Of a stretch of 64,000 bases of DNA, positions 17,325 to 28,278 are shown piece by piece. Origin of the DNA: Moraxella boevrei DSM 14165. Lineage in GTDB: Bacteria > Pseudomonadota > Gammaproteobacteria > Pseudomonadales > Moraxellaceae. The notes beneath the pieces are model-generated. The model worked only from the letters and a program-made list of their open reading frames with translations, searched no databases and was not told where the DNA came from. The first letter of the stretch is position 1, and each line of letters starts with the position of its first letter. Made by a program: the position numbers and the translations under genes. The stretch spans positions 62,143-126,142 of the forward strand of contig NZ_KB903782.1 in the NCBI RefSeq assembly GCF_000379845.1, given 5' to 3'.

Positions 17325-19079
17325 TGGTACGACTTTTAGGATTTCTTCAAAGCTGGTGATACCCTCAGCGATTTTCTTTGCACCTGCCAAGCGTAACGGT
17401 TGCAGTCCGTCTTGATAGGCTTTTTGGGTTAAGGTGTTTAAATTCGCCCCTTCGCTAATCAGCCGTTTTAGCTCATTATTTAGCACCATAATTTCATACA
17501 AACCCACACGTCCCAAGTAGCCTGTATGTCGGCAATGCTCACAGCCCACCGCATGGGTAATTCTTTCAGGTGCAGGGGCTTTCCAAGGCGTGGTAAGTTC
17601 GTGCCACGTTTGTTTTTCAAGCTCGCTAATCGGTCGCTCAGTTTTACAATGTGAACACAGCGTTCTCACCAAACGCTGAGCCATAACCCCCAAAATCGTT
17701 GCCGATGTCAAAAACGGTGCAACACCCAAATCATGCAACCGTGTCAATGAACTCGGTGCATCATTGGTATGCAAGGTTGACAATACCAAATGCCCAGTTA
17801 AAGACGCTTGCACTGCCATTTCGGCAGTTTCGGTATCACGGATTTCTCCTACCATGATAATATCAGGGTCTTGACGCATCAACGCTCGGATACCGTCGGC
17901 AAAACTTAACTCAATATTACTGTGTACTTGCATTTGATTAAACGTCGGCTCGACCATTTCAATCGGATCTTCAATGGTACATACGTTCACTTCTTCAGTG
18001 GCTAACTGTTTTAATGTACTGTATAAGGTGGTAGTTTTACCCGAACCCGTTGGACCTGTTACCAAAATAATACCATTGGGCTGAGCCGTCATTTCATGCC
18101 ATTTTTGTAAATCTCGCCCTGTTAATCCTAACTGTTGAAAACTTCGCACCAACACATCAGGGTCAAATACTCGCATGACTAATTTTTCCCCAAAAGCCGT
18201 CGGCATGGTAGATAGCCGTAACTCGGTTTCTAACCCTTTTGGCGTGCGAGTTTTAAGTCGTCCGTCTTGGGGTTTGCGTTTTTCAGCAACATTTAACCGA
18301 CCCAAAATTTTTATCCGAGCCACAACCGCCGTCATAATTCCTGCAGGCATTTCGTACACGGTATGTAACACACCATCAATACGAAAACGCACTTTGCCTG
18401 TCTCACGGCGTGGCTCAAGATGAATATCGCTGGCACGTTGGTCAAAGGCATATTGCAAAAGCCAATCCACCACTTTAACAATATGGTGGTCGTTGGCATC
18501 AGGATTTTCCATATTGCCAAGTTGGAGCAAGGCTTCCACGTTAGTAACATCCGCTTCAGCACGGCGTTGGTCGCTGTTTGCCCCTGCAATCGCTTTGGTA
18601 ACTTGATAAAATTCTTGGCGATAACGGTTAATTTGGTCAGGGCTTAACAGCACGGTTTTAATAGTTTTTGGGCGAATAATATGGCTAATATTATCCTGCC
18701 AATCAAAAAATAACGGCTGGTCAGTGCCAATCACCACTTCGCTATCACTCACCGCCACAGGCAAAATAAATTGTGATTTGGCATATTCAAACGACATAAT
18801 AGACGTAACCGACGGCACATCGGTTTTGAGCGGGTCAATACGAAGATATTCCATATTGGCACGCTCGGCAAGCCAACGATTTAGTCGTTCTAAATTGAGC
18901 GGTTGAGCGGTTTTTTTATCGGTCAAATTAAAACCCGCAATCACTTGGAGTGGGTGCAGATTTGGGCGATTACTGGTAATCACCAAATTATAATCACGTT
19001 GGTCAATATGCCCCGCTTTGAGTAATTCATCCAAACACCAACGGGTGTCAATCACGATAGAAAACGCTTGCTTGTGCAT
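17316..19079 (-). CDS. GspE/PilB family secretion ATPase
   Basis: Cytoplasmic hexameric ATPase of the type II secretion/type IV pilus family. An N-terminal GspE-N domain (about 1-150) precedes the ATPase core. Signatures are QRASDIHLEP near 214, Walker A GPTGSGKTTT at about 342-351, the Asp box TIEDPIE, Walker B-like QDPDIIMVGEIRD, and the His box STLHTND. A four-cysteine zinc site (CSHC ... CEHC) lies near 475-520. Length 587 is normal. No pilC, pilD or gsp genes are adjacent, so whether it drives pilus assembly or a general secretion pathway cannot be decided from context. AAAGG precedes the ATG. Its 3' end overlaps the 6S RNA promoter. Confidence 0.9.
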   Translation of the reverse strand: MHKQAFSIVIDTRWCLDELLKAGHIDQRDYNLVITSNRPNLHPLQVIAGFNLTDKKTAQPLNLERLNRWLAERANMEYLRIDPLKTDVPSVTSIMSFEYAKSQFILPVAVSDSEVVIGTDQPLFFDWQDNISHIIRPKTIKTVLLSPDQINRYRQEFYQVTKAIAGANSDQRRAEADVTNVEALLQLGNMENPDANDHHIVKVVDWLLQYAFDQRASDIHLEPRRETGKVRFRIDGVLHTVYEMPAGIMTAVVARIKILGRLNVAEKRKPQDGRLKTRTPKGLETELRLSTMPTAFGEKLVMRVFDPDVLVRSFQQLGLTGRDLQKWHEMTAQPNGIILVTGPTGSGKTTTLYSTLKQLATEEVNVCTIEDPIEMVEPTFNQMQVHSNIELSFADGIRALMRQDPDIIMVGEIRDTETAEMAVQASLTGHLVLSTLHTNDAPSSLTRLHDLGVAPFLTSATILGVMAQRLVRTLCSHCKTERPISELEKQTWHELTTPWKAPAPERITHAVGCEHCRHTGYLGRVGLYEIMVLNNELKRLISEGANLNTLTQKAYQDGLQPLRLAGAKKIAEGITSFEEILKVVPLH

Positions 19080-19131
19080 AATAAACCTTTAATTAAATAT
19101 AATTTAAAAAATTTTTAAATTTTTTAGTAGG

Positions 19132-19917
19132 TTAGCCTTGATGACTTGCCATAAAATCTTTGACACGTTGCGATTTTGGATTGCCAAACACTTGTTCAGG
19201 TGTTCCCATTTCTTCAATTTTACCTTGATGCAAAAACACCACTTGACTGGACACATCTCTTGCAAATCGCATTTCGTGGGTAACGATTAACATGGTACGA
19301 CCTTCTTCGGCAAGCGACTTCATCACTGCTAATACTTCATTCACCAGTTCAGGGTCAAGTGCAGATGTCGGCTCATCAAATAACAAAACCTGCGGTTTCA
19401 TTGCTAACGCACGAGCAATCGCAATGCGTTGGCGTTGTCCGCCTGATAAATTTTCAGGATAAGCGTCTTTTTTATCCAGCAACCCAACCCGTTTTAGCAA
19501 GACTTCCGCTTCGCTAACGGCTTGGGCTTTAGGAATTTTTTGCACTTGGGTTGGGCCTTCAATGATATTTTCCAAGATGGTTTTATGAGGCCATAAATTA
19601 AAATTTTGGAATACAAAACCAACTTTAGAGCGAAATTTTTCTAACTGTTTTTGGTCAACTGCCACCAAATCGCCTGATTTTCCTTTTTTTAACTTTAATT
19701 CATCACCGCTTAAAAAAATTTGCCCTTGCGAAGGATTTTCTAACAAATTGATACAACGTAATAACGTAGATTTGCCCGAGCCTGACGAACCCAAAATAGA
19801 AATCACATCGCCGTCATAAGCGGTTAATGACACGCCTTTTAGCACTTCTAAATGCCCATAGCTTTTATGAATGTCGTTAAGTTGTAAAGCAATTGGTGTT
19901 TGATTAGTCATAGTCAT
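19132..19917 (-). CDS. Polar amino-acid ABC transporter ATP-binding protein (HisP/ArtP-like)
   Basis: ATPase subunit of an importer for basic or polar amino acids. All nucleotide-binding motifs are intact: Walker [10 protein letters not shown] near 40-48, the Q-loop [10 protein letters not shown] typical of HisP/GlnQ/ArtP proteins, the signature [15 protein letters not shown], Walker [14 protein letters not shown], and the switch histidine IVTHEM. The insertion [14 protein letters not shown] before the Q-loop is a feature of HisP-like members. Length 261 fits. No permease or binding-protein gene is next to it, so it is an orphan subunit here. Confidence 0.9.
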   Translation of the reverse strand: MTMTNQTPIALQLNDIHKSYGHLEVLKGVSLTAYDGDVISILGSSGSGKSTLLRCINLLENPSQGQIFLSGDELKLKKGKSGDLVAVDQKQLEKFRSKVGFVFQNFNLWPHKTILENIIEGPTQVQKIPKAQAVSEAEVLLKRVGLLDKKDAYPENLSGGQRQRIAIARALAMKPQVLLFDEPTSALDPELVNEVLAVMKSLAEEGRTMLIVTHEMRFARDVSSQVVFLHQGKIEEMGTPEQVFGNPKSQRVKDFMASHQG

Positions 19918-20013
19918 TTTTCCGCATCAAGCATAAAACAAGAAATAAACTTGATATTTTCGCTTAAATTAACAAAAAAGGCAAATTTTTTCTTGGTAAA
20001 CCCAAAAAGAAAA

Positions 20014-20046
20014 AAACACGCCTAAACCTAAAGTTAAACGTGTTTT
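20014..20046 (-). terminator. Terminator after icd
   Basis: Arms AAACACG (20014-20020) and CGTGTTT (20039-20045), flanked by A- and T-runs, 36 bases after the icd stop. Confidence 0.65.
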
Positions 20047-20081
20047 TTTAGTTTAAATAAAATTATCTATTAGTGATTTGA

Positions 20082-22364
<2,283 letters not shown>

Positions 22365-22514
22365 CTAAGAATAAACTTTTGTTCAAAAATATGCCAAGTC
22401 AGGGCGTATTATAGCACACTTTTACTGACTTTGTGAAAACTAGATGTGTACATTTGTTTTATGAATTTGTAAATCAAAGCAGTATCAATTGGGTGAAAAT
22501 AAAAAATATAAAAA

Positions 22515-22545
22515 CAACAAAACCCTTGTTGATGAACAAGGGTTT
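22515..22545 (-). terminator. Terminator after tRNA-Leu
   Basis: Eleven-base arms AAACCCTTGTT and AACAAGGGTTT (22545-22520) with a four-base loop, followed on the minus strand by a T-rich tail. Confidence 0.85.
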
Positions 22546-22569
22546 GACAAAAATTTTTATCCGATTAAG

Positions 22570-22656
22570 TGGTGCCCGGGGCCGGACTTGAACCGGCACG
22601 CTCGTTAGAGCGAGGGATTTTAAATCCCTTGTGTCTACCAATTTCACCACCCGGGC
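22570..22656 (-). tRNA. tRNA-Leu (anticodon UAA)
   Basis: A class II tRNA of 87 bases including an encoded CCA end. Acceptor arms GCCCGGG and CCCGGGC pair perfectly. The anticodon stem-loop reads AGGGA-TTTAAAA-TCCCT, giving anticodon TAA. A variable arm CGCTC...GAGCG and a T loop GTTCAAGTC are present. Confidence 0.97.
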
Positions 22657-22679
22657 AGGTAGTCGCTTAACTTTTTAGA

Positions 22680-22701
22680 TTTAAACTTATATAAGTTTAA
22701 A
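22680..22701. repeat. Perfect 22-bp palindrome in the tRNA-Leu leader
   Basis: The 22 bases centred on CTTATATAAG read identically on both strands. They lie between the predicted tRNA-Leu promoter and the mature tRNA, so they would be in the 5' leader of the precursor, where they could form a hairpin, or serve as a binding site. Confidence 0.6.
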
Positions 22702-22728
22702 CAAAGTCAGTGCGTTGGAATGTGCGAT

Positions 22729-22756
22729 ATTATAATCACTTTATTTTATTTTGCAA
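22729..22756 (-). promoter_or_regulatory. Promoter of tRNA-Leu
   Basis: Minus-strand -35 TTGCAA (22756-22751), 16-base spacer, -10 TATAAT (22734-22729). It would give a leader of about 65 bases before the tRNA. Confidence 0.6.
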
Positions 22757-22804
22757 GTTATTTTTTAACTTTTTTTTGCAATATTTAATTTTCAATGTTT
22801 AAAA

Positions 22805-22878
22805 TGGAGGCTGAGGTCGGAATCGAACCGGCGTACACGGAGTTGCAGTCCGCTGCATGACCACTCTGCCACCCAGCC
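22805..22878 (-). tRNA. tRNA-Cys (anticodon GCA)
   Basis: A 74-base tRNA with encoded CCA. Acceptor arms GGCTGGG and CTCAGCC pair with one G-U. The anticodon stem-loop GCGGA-CTGCAAC-TCCGT gives anticodon GCA, and the discriminator base is U, as expected for cysteine tRNAs. T loop GGTTCGATTCC is present. Confidence 0.97.
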
Positions 22879-22895
22879 ATTCATTTAGGTTTGCT

Positions 22896-22923
22896 ATGAT
22901 AACAGATTTTTTTCTTAATGCAA
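22896..22923 (-). promoter_or_regulatory. Promoter of tRNA-Cys
   Basis: Minus-strand -35 TTGCAT (22923-22918), 16-base spacer, -10 TATCAT (22901-22896), about 17 bases ahead of the tRNA. Confidence 0.6.
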
Positions 22924-23035
22924 GCTTTTTTTATAATTTTTTTAGTTTTTATGATTTATGCTATTTGATGTTTTCAAGCAGTGGTAAAATCGGTTAAAAT
23001 AGATGCTTTATATTTTTGATAATGTTGGAGTTTTT

Positions 23036-23881
23036 ATGGCACAAATTCTTGACGGTAAAGCGTTTGCAAAAGAGATGGAACAGGCTCTAGGACAACGTGT
23101 TGCCTTGTTAAAGCAAAAAACGGGTAAAACGCCTATTTTGGCAACAATTTTGGTGGGAGATGACCCTGCCTCTGCCACTTATGTGAAAATGAAAGGCAAT
23201 GCCTGTCAGCGTGTGGGCATGGATTCTATCAAAGTTGAAATGCCAAAAGAAACAACGACGGAACAATTGTTAGCAAAAATTGCTGAATTAAACAACAATC
23301 CTGATGTTCATGGTATCTTGCTTCAGCACCCTGTGCCAAGCCAAATTGATGAGCGTGCTTGTTTTGATACAATTGACATTAAAAAAGATGTGGACGGGGT
23401 AACTTGTTTGGGTTTTGGCAATATGGCGATGGGCGAGCCTGCTTATGGCTCTTGTACACCGCAAGGCATTATGTATTTACTTGAAAAATACGGCGTTGAG
23501 CTGTCAGGTAAGCACGCTGTCGTGGTGGGGCGTAGTGCGATTTTGGGTAAGCCTATGGCGATGATGTTGTTAAACGCAAACTGTACGGTAACCATTTGTC
23601 ATTCTAAAACACAAAATCTTGCTGACATTATCAAACAAGCAGATATCGTGGTAGGTGCGGTTGGCAAACCTGAGCTTATCAAAAAAGACTGGATTAAAAA
23701 AGGTGCAATTGTTGTAGATGCAGGTTTTCACCCAACTGAAAACGGCGGTGTTGGCGATATTGAACTATCAGGTATTGAAGAGATTGCTTCAGCCTATACA
23801 CCTGTGCCTGGTGGGGTAGGTCCAATGACAATTAATACACTAATCCGCCAAACGGTAGAATCTGCAGAAAAGTCAGTTTAA
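23036..23881 (+). CDS. folD: Bifunctional methylenetetrahydrofolate dehydrogenase/cyclohydrolase
   Basis: Interconverts 5,10-methylene-, methenyl- and 10-formyl-tetrahydrofolate with NADP+, supplying one-carbon units for purines and formyl-methionine. The start at 23036 has GGAG eight bases upstream; earlier in-frame codons have no ribosome site. The 281-residue length is standard. Motifs seen are [21 protein letters not shown] with the catalytic lysine, [40 protein letters not shown] (dinucleotide fold) and [14 protein letters not shown]. It is monocistronic and faces a convergent hypothetical gene across a hairpin. Functionally it connects to serC and gcvTHP in this window. Confidence 0.97.
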   Translation: MAQILDGKAFAKEMEQALGQRVALLKQKTGKTPILATILVGDDPASATYVKMKGNACQRVGMDSIKVEMPKETTTEQLLAKIAELNNNPDVHGILLQHPVPSQIDERACFDTIDIKKDVDGVTCLGFGNMAMGEPAYGSCTPQGIMYLLEKYGVELSGKHAVVVGRSAILGKPMAMMLLNANCTVTICHSKTQNLADIIKQADIVVGAVGKPELIKKDWIKKGAIVVDAGFHPTENGGVGDIELSGIEEIASAYTPVPGGVGPMTINTLIRQTVESAEKSV

Positions 23882-23884
23882 TCT

Positions 23885-23930
23885 TGATTGTAAAAAAAGT
23901 GCAATGAACTTTCGCTTTTCTTTACAATCA
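23885..23930. terminator. Terminator-like inverted repeat between folD and the 118-aa gene
   Basis: Arms TGATTGTAAA (23885-23894) and TTTACAATCA (23921-23930) flank a loop that itself holds A- and T-rich runs able to extend the stem. The genes on both sides converge here. Confidence 0.55.
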
Positions 23931-23940
23931 TTTCGCCAAC

Positions 23941-24297
23941 TTAACCCCTAAATTGTTGATAAATCAACCCACCAAAAATCGCCAACACGAGCAAAATAAT
24001 CGTTACCCTTTTGACCCAATACGGCATTAACGGTAGCTTGATATTTTGCTGTTGCAGGTGGTTATCCACACCCGTTTGTAAATTAGCAAAGCCTTGATTT
24101 GGCGTGGGTTTTTGCATATCTTCATGGCTTGCCTCATCACTTTTTATCCATTGAGCGGTTTGGCTTGCTTCATAGGCATCAATCACGTGTTTTGCTTCGT
24201 CAATGCTGATATTTTGCTCTTGGGCGTGGGTTTTTATCGCAATCACATAATTTTTTTTATCCACCAATTGACGGATATGTTTTGGTAAAGTTGTCAT
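23941..24297 (-). CDS. Tail-anchored small membrane protein with L7/L12-CTD-like motif
   Basis: A 118-residue protein of unknown function. The N-terminal segment (LPKHIRQLVDKKNYVIAIK..., then IDEAKHVIDAYE, residues about 4-44) has the spacing of the ribosomal L7/L12 C-terminal motif (GxxIxAIKxxRxxTGLxLxEAKxxVxxY) that occurs in many small bacterial membrane proteins; this resemblance is my reading, not a computed match. Residues about 93-114 (VKRVTIILLVLAIFGGLIY) form a single C-terminal membrane span with a short QQFRG tail. Its ATG overlaps the stop of the upstream gene by one base, so the pair is translationally coupled. Confidence 0.8.
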   Translation of the reverse strand: MTTLPKHIRQLVDKKNYVIAIKTHAQEQNISIDEAKHVIDAYEASQTAQWIKSDEASHEDMQKPTPNQGFANLQTGVDNHLQQQNIKLPLMPYWVKRVTIILLVLAIFGGLIYQQFRG

Positions 24298-25742
24298 TAT
24301 TTTTCCTTTGATTTAGCCGTTTCACTTTTGGCAGTTGTTTTGCTTTTGGCTTCTTTGGTCTTTTCAGTTTCAGTAGATTTTTTGGTGGTTGATGATGATT
24401 TTTTCTCGTCTTTTTTCACTACTTTTTTATCCGATTTGCTAGATTTTTCTACCTTTTTGTTAGTTTCTGATTTTTTAGTATTATCAGATTTTTGTTGGGT
24501 TTTTTGCTGAGATTTTGGCTCAGAGTTGGTTTTAAGCGTTTTTTCCGATTTTTTGTCAGATTTATCGGTGTTTTGAGTCAGTTTTGGTGTTGATTTGTCA
24601 GTTGGTTTTTTATCAATAATTTTTTTATCAACCGCATCATTTTTTACCACCCTGTCAGTTTTTGTCGTTTGGGTCGTACTAGCAGGTACAGTCGCTGGTG
24701 GCGTGGAGGCAATTTTGATAATCGCTACGTCTTGATAGCGTGGTTTAACTTTTTCCACTGGCTGAGCTGAGGGCTCGGTTTTTGATTTGTCACTGTCAGG
24801 CATCAACTGCCCTATCCCACCTATCATCACTGTAGTCAAGCTAATACTGGTTGCAATCCAATATTTTTGTAACAAGTCAATCCATGTTGATTTTTTCGCA
24901 GGCATTTTGGCAAAAATATCGCTGGTTGGCTTATGGGGCTTAGAATTTTCTGATGTTTGCAAAACTGGTTGGCTGTTACTAACTGAATTTGTACTTGATT
25001 TGGCTTGATTTGATAGAATTGCCAACGGTTGTTGAGCAATCAATAAGTCAATCTGAGTCGTCAAATGTCGTAAAATATCACTCTTCGCCAAATTTTCAGC
25101 GCGTTTTTGACTTTGGGCGATGCCAAGTTTGGGTGAATAATTGAGAATTTGCCAAAAAACCTGATTTTCAGCGGTATTTAACGCAAAATTTTGATAATCT
25201 AGCCACTCGGAAAAAACTTTTTCTAGTATAAAATTTTGGCTAAGTATTGTTTTATTTTTTGATAAGTATTGATAAAAATTACTTAATAATTTTACCGATA
25301 ATAACGCCATAAAACCTAATAATTTTTCTAATTTTAACAACGCTAATTGGGTTGTTTGCAACAGTACGCCCATGATTAAGTTAAACTTTTGTTGATTATC
25401 AAATAGTTGGTATAAAAATTTTTGGCTACTTGCTTGATTTTGTTGTAGTTTTTTTAAGTTTAAGCCGTCCGTAATTTCGCACGCCACTACTATATCATGC
25501 TGTAAATAGCTAAAAAGCAGGCGAAATGTTTGCTCGCTTGTTTGCTGATTGGGCTTGGTTTGGGCAAGTAACTGACACGCCACCGCATCGCACAAAAAAG
25601 GTAACGCATAGCGTACTTGACCGATAGAAAGCGAACAAATATCGGCTAATAAAGGCATGGTCGGCCGTAATCCTTGTTCAAAAAAATCGGCAAAGTTAAG
25701 GTAATTTAATAAAAGTGTCGGATTTTGTTGGCTTTTTTGCAT
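24297..25742 (-). CDS. Unknown membrane protein with very Lys/Ser/Thr-rich C-terminal tail
   Basis: No family recognised. The start is taken as ATG at 25742 (an upstream TTG is less likely); no strong ribosome site is seen. Residues 1-about 235 are helical and Leu/Gln-rich with no signal peptide, then a Ser/Asn-rich linker, one likely membrane span near 296-316 (IATSISLTTVMIGGIG), and from about 325 to 481 an extended tail. The last 110 residues are almost only Lys, Ser, Thr, Glu, Asp and Gln (for example KKSETNKKVEKSSKSDKK). Topology would put the helical part in the cytoplasm and the cationic tail in the periplasm, suited to binding polyanions such as peptidoglycan or LPS, which is inference. 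It is coupled to the 118-residue gene by an overlapping TAATG. Confidence 0.75.
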   Translation of the reverse strand: MQKSQQNPTLLLNYLNFADFFEQGLRPTMPLLADICSLSIGQVRYALPFLCDAVACQLLAQTKPNQQTSEQTFRLLFSYLQHDIVVACEITDGLNLKKLQQNQASSQKFLYQLFDNQQKFNLIMGVLLQTTQLALLKLEKLLGFMALLSVKLLSNFYQYLSKNKTILSQNFILEKVFSEWLDYQNFALNTAENQVFWQILNYSPKLGIAQSQKRAENLAKSDILRHLTTQIDLLIAQQPLAILSNQAKSSTNSVSNSQPVLQTSENSKPHKPTSDIFAKMPAKKSTWIDLLQKYWIATSISLTTVMIGGIGQLMPDSDKSKTEPSAQPVEKVKPRYQDVAIIKIASTPPATVPASTTQTTKTDRVVKNDAVDKKIIDKKPTDKSTPKLTQNTDKSDKKSEKTLKTNSEPKSQQKTQQKSDNTKKSETNKKVEKSSKSDKKVVKKDEKKSSSTTKKSTETEKTKEAKSKTTAKSETAKSKEK

Positions 25743-26014
25743 TTTGTACAACAGTTTATCTTAAAATTTTAGGCTATATTTTATACTGAAAATGAGTTTT
25801 TTGGGAAAAAATACGATAAAAATGGCTTTTTTTGACCGTTTAAGCATTTTTTTTGCCCTTTTTAAAAATTAACTGTATAAAATCTTGAAAAATTCTTGTA
25901 AAATGGTTAAAGTTAGCTTTACAAAATATACAGGTTTTTGGAAGTTGGTTGCAATCGTGCAACAAAATCAACAACCATATATCGGTCATTTTTTTATATT
26001 TAAGGAATATGCCC

Positions 26015-28093
26015 ATGGCGATGTCAACAATTTTAGTAAAATCTTTTCAAGTAACTGCCTTAGCCAGTGCATTGGCGTTGGTAGGTTGTGGTAGTGGCGG
26101 TAATGATACGTTGCCAGCTAAGAGCAATGGTAACAATAGTAGCAATAGTAATTCGGATTCAAATTCGGGAAATGGCACTAGTAAAACGACATCAAGTGTT
26201 AATGTTAATGCCATTACATTAACAGATGTAAATGGAAATATTACATCTACTGTCACTTCATCAAATAATGTAACTGCGTCCATTAAGGTAACTGATGCTT
26301 CAGGTAACCCAGTTTCAGGTGCGTTAGTTACATTTACTGCAGGTGGAGTTACACTTGGTACATCAAATGGTGCAGTATTATCAAATGCCGAAGGGATTGC
26401 AAAAATCTCATTGAAGCCTACTGATGTTACGGATACAGGTGCCTATACCATTTCTGCTACTGCAGAAAAAGATGGTTTAACTGCAACTTCTAGTAACGTA
26501 AATTATACGTTACAATCTGCTAATATTATCATTAGTAACCTCAATGTTGCTAACAACAATCTGGCTTCTGGTGGCTCAACCAATATTACCTTAGTAACCA
26601 CTGATGGTACCAGTGTACAAAATAATATCGGCGTAGATTTTAACGCAACCTGTGGCTCATTTGGGACAAATCCAGCAACGTCAACCAATCAAGGTAATGT
26701 AACTACCACATATAATGCTGTTGATAAAAATGGTAACTTGTGTGAAGGCGAACAAACTATTACCGCCAAAATTGCTTCAGGTAGCGATACCAAGAGCATC
26801 AAAGTGACTGTCGCACAAGCAGAGCCTAATGCGTTAATGTACACAACCACTGAGAGTATCAATTTGGCATCTAAAACCACAGGTATTTCTACCACAGGGC
26901 GAGTTGAATTTACAGTATACGCTGATGGTAAACCAATTAAAAACCAATCTGTAAAAGTCAATCGTATTAAAACCCCCGCTGATTTTCATTTTGGCACACC
27001 AGATAATAATGAAGAAATTACTTTGGCTAGTAATGACCAAGGCAAGGTAATTGTTAATTTATATCCAGGTGCATTGCCTGGACCTGTTGAATTACAGGCT
27101 ACTTTGGCAAGTAATAAAAATATCAGCACGACTGCAAAAGGTATTTCTGTTGTGCAAAGCCGAGCTGAACAAGGCGGTATTACTATGACGGCTGATAAAA
27201 ATGTATTATTAAATAATACGACAGATACTGCTAACATCACGATGCGTTTTACCAATCATAACGGTACGACTATTCCTGCAAAAACCGTAGTAAACTTTGT
27301 TGCCGAAGGTGGCATGATTAGCCCAAGCTGTGAAACTGATGCCAATGGTTCATGTAGCGTAACCTTTACCTCACAAAACCCACGTCCTGCCAATGGTCGT
27401 GTTACTATTTTAGCTTACCTTGAAGGGGATAAAAAGTATAAAGATAAAAATGGTGACAATATGTACACCGCAGGCACAGATGAATTGGAAAAAAATATTG
27501 GTGATTTATTCCGTGATGATAATGAAAATAACATATATGATAAAGCCAATGGTGAGTTTATCTATAAACGTAACACCAGTGATGGTACAGCCTGTAAAGC
27601 AGATTCACTCATGGCTGCCTTACCTGCTAATTTTGCAGAGTTTGTGAGCTTTTTCACTGAGCCTACGATTGCAGGTACTTGTAATAAAGAATTAAGTGCA
27701 ACATTAAGCCATCAATCTATTTTTGGTTTTGCAGATGATACGCCTACTTTTGTTGGCTTAAACCCTACTTCAAATGGCTTAAACACTTTTTATATGTATG
27801 GCAATAATCTACAAACCGTTTCCATGCCATCTGGCACGACCATTGCTGTAGAAGCTGAAGATAAAACTCCTGATAACAAATTAACCTGTGAAGCCGAATT
27901 TAGAAGTGGTGATTTAACTGTTCCTGCATTGGTTAACCTTTCAATTGTGAATGACAAAGGTAATTATTTCCAAAATACGGACGCTGTTAAATACTCATTG
28001 AAAGTTTCTGGCTGTGCATCAGCAGACAAAGTAAAAGTAATTGTAAATGCACCAAACGGTAAAAATACGACTAATATCTTTGAATGGAACTAA
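26015..28093 (+). CDS. Lipoprotein with bacterial Ig-like (Big_1/invasin-type) domains
   Basis: Start chosen at the ATG at 26015, eight bases after AAGGA; two other in-frame ATGs flank it. The signal peptide ends in lipobox ALVGC near residue 27, followed by an Asn/Ser/Gly-rich spacer (about 30-60). Then come several beta-sandwich repeats: about 65-160 (SIKVTDASGNPVSGALVTF, NAEGIAKISLKPTDV), 165-260, 270-375 and 385-480 (NHNGTTIPAKTVVNFVAEGG). This is the Big_1 pattern known from intimin/invasin. A segment near 475-520 (DKNGDNMYTAGTDE, DDNENNIYDKANGE) is Asp/Asn-rich and could bind calcium. It has 692 residues and no barrel or anchor other than the lipid. A surface or adhesive role is inferred. 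Confidence 0.85.
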   Translation: MAMSTILVKSFQVTALASALALVGCGSGGNDTLPAKSNGNNSSNSNSDSNSGNGTSKTTSSVNVNAITLTDVNGNITSTVTSSNNVTASIKVTDASGNPVSGALVTFTAGGVTLGTSNGAVLSNAEGIAKISLKPTDVTDTGAYTISATAEKDGLTATSSNVNYTLQSANIIISNLNVANNNLASGGSTNITLVTTDGTSVQNNIGVDFNATCGSFGTNPATSTNQGNVTTTYNAVDKNGNLCEGEQTITAKIASGSDTKSIKVTVAQAEPNALMYTTTESINLASKTTGISTTGRVEFTVYADGKPIKNQSVKVNRIKTPADFHFGTPDNNEEITLASNDQGKVIVNLYPGALPGPVELQATLASNKNISTTAKGISVVQSRAEQGGITMTADKNVLLNNTTDTANITMRFTNHNGTTIPAKTVVNFVAEGGMISPSCETDANGSCSVTFTSQNPRPANGRVTILAYLEGDKKYKDKNGDNMYTAGTDELEKNIGDLFRDDNENNIYDKANGEFIYKRNTSDGTACKADSLMAALPANFAEFVSFFTEPTIAGTCNKELSATLSHQSIFGFADDTPTFVGLNPTSNGLNTFYMYGNNLQTVSMPSGTTIAVEAEDKTPDNKLTCEAEFRSGDLTVPALVNLSIVNDKGNYFQNTDAVKYSLKVSGCASADKVKVIVNAPNGKNTTNIFEWN

Positions 28094-28117
28094 TATACGC
28101 TTATTTCGCCGTGCTAG

Positions 28118-28150
28118 AAACCCACTTAATTAATTTAGGTGGGTTTTTTA
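28118..28150 (+). terminator. Terminator after the Ig-like lipoprotein gene
   Basis: Arms ACCCAC (28120-28125) and GTGGGT (28139-28144) followed by a T-run, 25 bases past the stop. Confidence 0.8.
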
Positions 28151-28278
28151 TGATTACGATTTATCAAGCCAATTATTTACCATTTTTTACTTGCCATACC
28201 GCTAAGTGATTGTTATATTTCACTATTTTTTATAAAATATTTATCAGCAACACATCATGTTACCAAAAGGATTAGCAA

